A stretch of DNA of 38,219 bases from an uncultured Gammaproteobacteria bacterium (GTDB taxonomy: Bacteria; Pseudomonadota; Gammaproteobacteria; Arenicellales; JAANXG01): the NCBI GenBank assembly GCA_947259175.1, contig CAMYKW010000039.1, positions 1-38,219 on the forward strand, read 5' to 3'. Position 1 is the stretch's first letter. Every line of letters begins with the position of its first letter. Below the pieces are notes generated by a model. It did not search any database and was not told where the DNA came from. It saw only the letters and a program-made list of their open reading frames with translations. Positions 9,452 to 17,400 of the stretch are shown in pieces. The position numbers and the translations under genes are program-made.

Positions 9452-10510
9452 TTATCGAACCCATACGGTCCAGGCATAAGCGTTGGCGATGCCCTGGCTC
9501 GGTGTTCCATTCATTGCGTACCCGGTGTTCTCCGCACCGGTAGCGAGCGGGCTGAACGCCCAGTTGAATCCCGAGTCCGGGGTCTGGTCCAGGGTGAGCG
9601 TATTCGACCATTGACTGGCGCCGCTGGTTGCCGCGACATCCGGATCGTGCGAACTGAAATACCCATCGGTGCTTCTATGGACGTGGTAGGTCCGGTTTAG
9701 ATCCTGCCGCTTGCCCGCGACGACGGTCTTTGGAATATTGCCGGTCCCGTAGACGAAATCGACGTAGTCCACATGCGTTGCCGCCAGGTCCTTCCCGAAA
9801 GCGGTCTCGGCGTGGGCGGGCAACTGATCCGTACTGAGCGCGAATCCTGTTTGCGTCGCCAATGACGGATCGTAATCGGCCTGAATGCCTTCGTTCCAGT
9901 CGCTCACCGGATCGTTCTCGTATTGCGCCGCAACCAGGGTCCATCCCCCACCCTCGCTGGTCATATCGCAGTACACTTGAAAGGCATCAGCCGTATCCCC
10001 CGTGTTCACATCGATCCAATACAGGTTATTGACCGAATTCGGATGGCCCACCTTGATCGCATTGCATGACAACCCCGCGGTCTGCCGGCTCAAACCATCC
10101 GGGGATTGCGTCAACCCAGTCTGGCTGCCGGCCACCAGCGAGGCGGCAATCCCCTGCGGCAGCTTCGCCCGTAAAACACCCAACAAGCGCAGGCGCTGCG
10201 CGCCGCACTCGGTGATCACCGTCATCATGTCGTCGGCCATGCCGGCGACATCACTGGCATTGGCCGCATTGTCGATTGCGACCTGCTGGAGATAGGCCAC
10301 AAACGCAGCGCGGTCGGCGCCGTCGCCCCGCCACGGATCGCCCTGCATGGCGGCGGGCGCAAATTCCGAAGTCAGCGATTCCCAGTGCGCGGGGCAGGCA
10401 GATTGCACCAATGCCGCCAGCGCATCGACGTCGATTTCGTCGACCGGTTGCGCGGCGGCGTTACCAACCGTTAACGAGACGACCAATAGACATTCAAGGC
10501 ATCTTTTCAT
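9452..10510 (-). CDS. Secreted protein: shared N-terminal module plus fibrinogen-like domain
   Basis: This 352-aa protein has a Sec signal peptide (about residues 1-20, ending AAA-Q) and an AGGAG ribosome site. Residues 22-125 are a helical module with conserved Cys-Pro, Trp and a second Cys; they are clearly related to the N-terminus of the next gene downstream. After a linker, residues from about 150 contain YCDMTSEGGGWTLVA, the hallmark start of a fibrinogen-related (FReD-like) domain, and the protein ends in WTVWVR. Such domains usually bind sugars or acetylated ligands, so the inferred role is extracellular recognition. It lies 26 bp after the 146-aa gene and 43 bp before the 383-aa gene, so the three probably form an operon. 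Confidence 0.8.
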   Translation of the reverse strand: MKRCLECLLVVSLTVGNAAAQPVDEIDVDALAALVQSACPAHWESLTSEFAPAAMQGDPWRGDGADRAAFVAYLQQVAIDNAANASDVAGMADDMMTVITECGAQRLRLLGVLRAKLPQGIAASLVAGSQTGLTQSPDGLSRQTAGLSCNAIKVGHPNSVNNLYWIDVNTGDTADAFQVYCDMTSEGGGWTLVAAQYENDPVSDWNEGIQADYDPSLATQTGFALSTDQLPAHAETAFGKDLAATHVDYVDFVYGTGNIPKTVVAGKRQDLNRTYHVHRSTDGYFSSHDPDVAATSGASQWSNTLTLDQTPDSGFNWAFSPLATGAENTGYAMNGTPSQGIANAYAWTVWVR

Positions 10511-10536
10511 CTCGGCATGCTCCTATTCCGGATCCT

Positions 10537-10977
10537 TTACTGCGTGCCCTTCATCATTTCGTCAATCCGTTCCGGGCTGATACCGGTCTCGCTGTGATAG
10601 GCCTCCAACACCTGGGTTGGTACGTCGCCGGCGCGCGCGCCGCTGGGCGGCTGCGGCCCCGGGTCTCGCAACAGCTTGGGATGCGCTAGCTCTGAAGATC
10701 GTTGTGATAATTTCTTCATATCATCCATCAAGGCTTCCGATTGCTTGAGATTCGCGAGCGCAGATTCCATCTCCTGTTGCGCCTGCGCCATCTTGCCGAC
10801 CTCTACACTGACCTTTTCTACCCTTATTCGCGCCTGTTCCACCGCCGCTTCCGACGCCACGGGCGGCAGTGTGACGCGCGCTTCATCGGACACGTCGGTG
10901 TGCCACCACATCACGCCGGAGGCGATGGCAAAAACGACAATGCCTGCGACTGGATAGATATAGATTGGTGGTCTCAT
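10537..10977 (-). CDS. Membrane-anchored coiled-coil protein
   Basis: The product is 146 aa. It has one N-terminal transmembrane helix (about residues 7-24, ending in WWH), which would leave the rest outside the cytoplasm. Residues 40-100 are rich in Ala, Glu, Gln and Lys with heptad-like spacing, consistent with a coiled coil. The C-terminal third is Pro-rich and then helical, ending MMKGTQ. I recognise no family. No clear Shine-Dalgarno precedes the ATG. It is the first of three close genes, together with the two secreted proteins that follow, and may anchor or assist them; that is inference. Confidence 0.65.
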   Translation of the reverse strand: MRPPIYIYPVAGIVVFAIASGVMWWHTDVSDEARVTLPPVASEAAVEQARIRVEKVSVEVGKMAQAQQEMESALANLKQSEALMDDMKKLSQRSSELAHPKLLRDPGPQPPSGARAGDVPTQVLEAYHSETGISPERIDEMMKGTQ

Positions 10978-11089
10978 TTGGTTAATTGAGGTCTGCCCCT
11001 TTTGTCTCTACACTCAAATAGTTCACATTACAGTTAATTGCGTACTGACCCCTTAGAATTCTTAGAATTGCTGAAAAATATTCAATTGC
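10978..11089. other. Short intergenic region before the coiled-coil gene
   Basis: This 112-bp AT-richer gap separates the immunity candidate from the 146-aa gene. It contains two similar plus-strand strings, GGTCTGCCCCTTTT and GTACTGACCCCTTA, about 50 bp apart. They may be remnants of a repeat, but I could not identify one. Confidence 0.3.
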
Positions 11090-11479
11090 TTAGTTATTCT
11101 TAATCGGTTTACCAGCTTTATCAAAATAGTGAACGATTGACTTGCCCTCGGCGTTGAGAGTTCTACTTTCCTTAACGTGTCCATTATCGTGGTATTGATA
11201 ATCATGTCTAAAAAAGAGTTGACCATCTAAATATTTTTCAAAACGATATAAATTTCCCGCACTATCGTAAAAGCCTATGCAGTAGGTATTACGTGCAATA
11301 GCCTCTTCTCTAGATAATTCCTCCACCGGCTTCAGCGGAATACTGTAACCAGCAAAGCTTGCATAATATGCAACAACATCTCTCTTCTTAACGTTTGTCA
11401 TTTCTGCCTTACAACCATTCATAAAGAAGGTATTTAAATAAACCAAAGAGATGGCACAAATAAATTGTCTCTTATTCAC
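11090..11479 (-). CDS. Candidate immunity lipoprotein for toxin copy 2
   Basis: The start is a GTG (11479-11477) that overlaps the toxin stop TGA as GTGA, so the two genes are probably translationally coupled. The 129-aa product begins with a signal peptide and a possible lipobox (FMNGC, Cys22), suggesting a lipoprotein outside the cytoplasm. The body is short and Tyr/Asp/Gly-rich; the last 40 residues (YHDNGHVKES to GKPIKNN) resemble MORN-variant/YwqK-like repeats. The DNA is visibly AT-richer than the dsr genes, as is the toxin tip before it. Position immediately after an RHS toxin tip is the usual place for the cognate immunity gene. That role is inferred from position and export signal, not from a recognised immunity family. 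Confidence 0.7.
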   Translation of the reverse strand: MNKRQFICAISLVYLNTFFMNGCKAEMTNVKKRDVVAYYASFAGYSIPLKPVEELSREEAIARNTYCIGFYDSAGNLYRFEKYLDGQLFFRHDYQYHDNGHVKESRTLNAEGKSIVHYFDKAGKPIKNN

Positions 11480-14400
11480 GGCGCTCTCCGTATTGTTAGC
11501 TCAATTTCCCCAAGAAGCTGCTCCTGGAAAGAATGGCAATTTTGCCCTACGGGCCAACGCCAACTTCCACTATACGACGTGGCAAAATTTCGAATCGCGG
11601 TAGCGGCCGCATCTTTAGATACCGTACCATATACATCAAACGCATTGACGCCTGCGCTCCTGTCACCGTGATGAGGGTCAAGCGTTGACGTGCCACCCCA
11701 ATAACTCTGACCGTTTAGTTCACCATCAACGCCGAACAACGTGTCTATTAATACCACTGGCTCTTTTGGCCACCATCCGTAACTTTCTTTCCCATCAATT
11801 TCAATCCACCAATGACCGTATTTATCATCTCCCATAAGATCGATATCTTTACGATACACCTTGATGCCATCGATTAGTTTGCCCTCTTCTATCGAATGAG
11901 CTTCTTCATTGAACCACCGCGAAAACGCGCCTAATCTTGCACCCGCCGAGAAACTCCCTCCGGCAAGCTCCGACGCCACGCCGCCAACCATGGCCGCCGC
12001 GCCCACGCGGGCAAATTGCGCGCCTTGGAAACCTCCGATACTTCCGATGCCGGGCGCAAAGGCTTGTGTAAAGCCGGTGGATAGAAACGACTTGGAGAAG
12101 CTCGCGCCGCTCAATTTTCCGGAAAGGCCTCCTGCGACACCGTGGAGTGCTACTTTCTTTAGACTCCCCGTTGCCCACTGGTACTTTTCAGCGATATTTC
12201 CGACACCGGCGAATGCCATACCAGATAACGCGCCGACGAACATACCTTTCATACTCCCGGTCGCTACAAACCCGGACAAACCACCCGCTATCGAGGCAAT
12301 GGCTAGCTTACTGGTAGCCAATTGTGCAATCGTAATGCTGCCCACTGATCCGGCAAGCGAATTCAAAACAATCGGGGCAAACTTCGGCACCACTACCGCA
12401 ATAGTGATCGCCGCGATCGGCCGCCAGTACTTCTTGACGAAACTGACTACTTTGATGGCGGCCTTCTTGATTATCTTGAAGGCCTTTTTGAAGAACTTCT
12501 TGACGGCCTTGAACGGATTGAACGAGAAGTATCCGCTCGGATCGATCGCGTTCAGCGGGTTGTTGAGCACATAGCTGTAGCGGTTCAGGCTCTGGCTGAA
12601 CATCGGGAACTGGATGTACGGATCGGCGGACACGAATCTGCCGACGGACGGGTCGTACACCCGCCCATCCATGTGGATCAGCTCGACCCCCGCGAGGTGC
12701 TTGTGCCCGGTGTAGCCGCGGTCGGTGGAGACATTGAGCAGATTCTCGACCGGATCGTCCCCGACCACCGCCAAGCGTCGTTGACCGAATACGTCATAGT
12801 GAAAGCGTTCGACCACGAACCCGTTCTCGTCGGTGATCGCGGTGATCGAATCCAGATGGTCGCGGTGCAGGTAATGGGTCTTGGGCGCATCGCCGCTTTT
12901 TTCGATGATCACCGCCACCGCCTCGCCGCCGACGGTGACATGGAAGCGATGGCTGACCGAGGTCCCCTTGGTGACCTTCTCGTAGAGCGCGCCGGCGCGG
13001 ATGGTGACCGTCTGTTCGCCGCCGTTGGTCTCCACCTGTTTGACGAGTTGCCGCTCCGGACCGTAATGAAGGTTAGCCACGTTGCCGCCCTTCGAGATGC
13101 GCGACGGCTTGTTGTAAGAAGTCCAATTCAGGACACGGCCATCGCCTGATACTTGGTTACCGTTGGCGTCGTAGACGTAACTGGCGTTCTTGACGCCGCT
13201 GACGGCGGTGACCGCATGGGGCCCGGCGTTGTCGCCGTAAGTGTAATTGCCGACGTCGGAGCGGTAGGTGATGTTGCCGAGGGCGTCGTATTCGAACTGG
13301 GTGGTGGTCAGGCCCGCCAACTCGTAGAGGTCGGCGCCCGTCCCGGTCAGAGTCGATTGGACCACGCGGTTGAGACTGTCGTAGTCGAAGGTCTCGATGA
13401 GATCGACGGCCTGATCCTGGCGCTCGATCAGATTGCCCACCTGATCGTAAACGTAGAGGTTGTCCTGCACCACGCCGCCGGCGGTCAGCACTTGTTTCTC
13501 GAAGGCACTGCGCGCGAGCTGCGCCTTGCCTTCGTGGTCGGCGGCGAGCGCGGCGTTGTCATCGGCGATGCCGCTGTGCAGCAGCGAAGCGTCGGTGAGT
13601 TCCTCCCCGTACTCCTGATACAACGCCTCCCAATAGGCGGCGGTCGCCATCTCCGCGTATTGCTCGGATAGGGTTTGATTGTGCGCCGCCACCGCAAACA
13701 GGTCGACAGACACCGCGAGTCCCCCCTCGCCTTCCTCGCCGGCCCCATCGGGCGCTGCGGTGAGTTCGCCCTGGGTGCGCTGGCGGTACCAGGACGCGAG
13801 CGTGCGGAATAACGCGACGCGGTCGTTTCCGAGCTCAGCGCGGCTGTCGAAGTGGGCTGCGGTCTGCGTATCGCCTTGTTGGAGATATTGGTCGGCGAGC
13901 TGGGTGTTCAACGCCTGCGGCCCCTGATAGACCAGGGCGAGCACGTCGCCCAAGCGATCGAGGACATTCGCGGTGCCGTAAAGTATCGCGCCATTGTCCT
14001 CGAACGGGCGCAGCAGCGCGGCCGCGTCGGGTGCCGGTTCGGCATCTTGTGCTTCCGTCAACGAGGCGGCAAACGACTCGGCGCGGGTCTGGTTGTATTG
14101 CGCGATCTGGCCGAGTTGCCCGGACAGCTCGCCGAGGCTGTTGCGGTCCGCCTGCGCCGGGACCACGAGAGACTGATAATGGGTCGCCAGTTGCGCGTGG
14201 TCGCCGGCCAACCGGTCGTACAAGGCCTCGACGGCGCGGTAATGGGCGGTGAGCAGATCATGGTAGGCCGCCTCCAGCGCGCGTCCCTGCACCGGGTCGT
14301 CCACCAGGCCGCCAAACTGCGCGAGCAGCGCCTGGGCGGCCTGCGCTGAAGCGTCGTGGATATCCGCCAATCCGTTGTTGAGCTCGGCATTGATCCCGTG

Positions 14401-17400
14401 GATGTCGGCTTGTTTGTCGTGCTGTTGGGCTTCGGCCTCGGCAACCATCGCCCGCGCTGCATCATCGACAGCTCGCAGCGTATCCGCCCGCTGGCGCGCG
14501 GCCGCCGCATCCTGCGTGGCACGATCCTGGTCCGCCAAGGCGGCGGCTTGCTTCGCCTGGTACCCCGCCGATTGCTGACTGAACTCGGCGACCAACTGCT
14601 GCAGCTTATCGAGAAAGTCCTGGATCGCTTCCGGTGCGAGCGGTATCGCGCCGCCGTTGTTGCTCTGCGCGCGCTGGCGAATCAACCGGCCGGTATTGCT
14701 GCTGTACTCCAGTTCGGAGACCACGGCGTTACCCTGGGTGAATTTCGTGATCTGACCGTCGGCGCCGACGCCGTTGGCGCTCCAGTGCAGTATCGAGTCG
14801 CCTTCGTACTGCGCATACAATTGATTGGCGCGCTCCACCGCGAGATTGGCGGCGTTTACCGCATTCCGCACCTGTTTATCGATGGCGTTGACGGCATCCG
14901 CCTCCTGCTGCGCCTGCGCGTAATAGGCGTTAGCCTGATTCGCCTTGTCGTTGGCGATCTGGCTGTGCTGGTTGGCCTCGCTGGCGTGGGCGTTCGCCCT
15001 GTCCGCCCACCCGTTGGCATGATTGGCAAATCCGGCGGCGGCGTTGGCATATCTGATTGCGTCGTCTGTCCACAACTCATAGGCATTCGCATGGGTGGTG
15101 GCCCACTGGGCATGAAAGTCAAAGACAAATTCACTGGCGGCACTGTCGGCGCGATCCTTGTGGTAGTTGTACCAGTACAAATGTTTGTCCGCCTCGCGCT
15201 GCTTTTCATCGGCGATGCGGTAATGTTGATTGGCGACCGCAGCGTAGTAGTTGGCTTGGTTCACCGCGTAGTGATAGGCATCGATGGCGTTATTGGCGAG
15301 ATCGCTGTAGTGCCGGGCGTCGTTCGCATAGGGCTCGGCCAGGTCGTTGTAGTACTGCATGCTGGCGATGTGCGCCTGGCGCTGGTCGGCAAGGCTCGCC
15401 TCCAGATCGATGGCGTCCTGCACCAACTGCTGCGCGAGGTCGTATTGATCCAGATAGTCCTGATAAGCAACCAGACCGGCGCTGCGCACCTCGGTGGGGA
15501 ATCCATATTCGTTGTAGGTCGTGCGCACGACGAGCTGGGACGGGTAGACCACGTAGTCCACGCGATCGGTGGTGCCCTGATACGCGGTCTCGGTCACATA
15601 CAGCTCGTTGTCGATGGTCTCCTCGACACGGATGAGGCGGCCGAACTGATCGTAGCCGTGGCCGCGCACGTAACCGTTGGGACCGGATACCTGCGCCAGC
15701 CTTCCAACGCCGTTGTCCGCGGTGTCGTAGGTCCACAGGGTCTCACCCTCGGCCTCGACGCGGCGCACCAGGCGGTTGAGAAGATCGTACTCGAGCGTGA
15801 CCTGCTGGCCCTTGGCGTCCTGCTGCCAGGACAGATTCCCGAGCGCATCGTATTGATACGCCCACACCCCCATGTCCGGGTCGTTCATGCCGATCTTGCG
15901 GCCCAACAGATCATAGGTGGTTTCGATGACGTTGCCGTGGGCGTCGGTGGTACGCAGCAGGTTGCCCACGGCATCGTATTGGTACTGGGTCTGGTTGCCG
16001 GCGGCGTCGACGGTGGCCACCGGTTTGCCCTGGGTGTTCACGGTACGCGTCGAGGTCTGGCCCAAGGCGTTGGTGATCCGCGTGGTGCGCCCGTCGTGGT
16101 CGATGTTCGTCAGCGCGCCGCTCGGCGCGGTGCGGCGGGTCATGCGGCCGAGCACGTCATAGCCGTATGTGGTCCATTTGGCCTCGGTGTCCTTGAAGTA
16201 AGGCCGGGACTCGCGGGCCTTGCGCCCGAAGGCGTCGTATTCGGTGTCCTGGTACACCGGCGTGCCGTCGAAGCCGAAGGTCTGTTTGCGCACCACCCGG
16301 CCGAGCCTGTCGTGGTACACGGTCTCCGGGGATTCCCCCTGGTTGTCGACGGCGCCGACGAAAAACGTGGCGTTCGTCGGGCACGTGGCGTCACACCATT
16401 CGTAGACGAGGACATCTTGTCCATTCTCTTCGCCGTCGGTGCGCACCTGGGTCTGCATGATCTTGCGCCCGAAGCCATCGTAGTCGTAGATCGTCTCCTG
16501 ACCGTTGGCATCCACCGCGCGGGTGACGACCCCTAAGCGGCCGTCGTATGCCTTGGTGGCGGTGTGGCCGAGGGCGTTGCCGGCCTGGATCGGAAACCGG
16601 CCGTCGGCGCCGAAGCTCACGGAGCTGCTGCGGCTGGCGATCCCGGCGGCGCTGACGGTGGTGGCGACCTGATTGCCGAATCCGTCGTAGCTATAGTCGG
16701 TGGTCAGCGCCTGCGCATGGCTCGGCTCCACCACCTGTCGCGTCACCAAGCCGTCGCTGTCGTAGCTGTATTCCGTGATCCGGGTGATTGTCGGCTGGCC
16801 GGGCGCGGAGGCGGCGGTCTCAGTGCGGGTCAGCTTGCCCAGGATCCAGTTGGCGGTATCGTCGGCGAAGGTGTTGTCGACCGTCTGGGTATAGGTGCCG
16901 GTGACATCGGAAGACGAAGTGACGGTGCGGGTGTTGTTGCCGTAGGCGTCGTATGTCGCATCGCTGCTGATCGTGGACACGTGGCTGCCGTCGAGCTCAT
17001 AGGTGTCGGTCGTCTTGTTGGCGGTGTACGGGAAGAAGGTTTTGCCGCCGTTGAGCACCAAATGTTCGTTGACTTGATCACTGTGAAACAAGGTGACGCC
17101 GTTGAGCGTCTTGGTGGTCGAGAGCAAGCGGCCCGTGTGTGGAAACGGCTGCTCGAATTGCGAGTGGACGGTGATCCCGGTGCGCGTGTCGTAGACCTCG
17201 TGCCAGGCAAACCCCAACGAGCCGCGGCCGGTGGCGTTGACCTTGGCGCCGCCGTAGCGATGTTCCGCCCACGCCCAGCCGCCGATGCCGTCGCTGGCCT
17301 GCACCGCGGACACCAGAAAGAAAGGCCCATGTCGATCAATGTCGGGGTACACGCCGGCAGTGGCCGCCCCCGGGATGTACACCTCGCCTTGGGCGCTGGA

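Noticed and set aside
10990..11060. Insertion-sequence remnant suggested by GGTCTGCCCC and ACTGACCCC
   Set aside because: The strings are too short and there is no transposase or matching inverted repeat.
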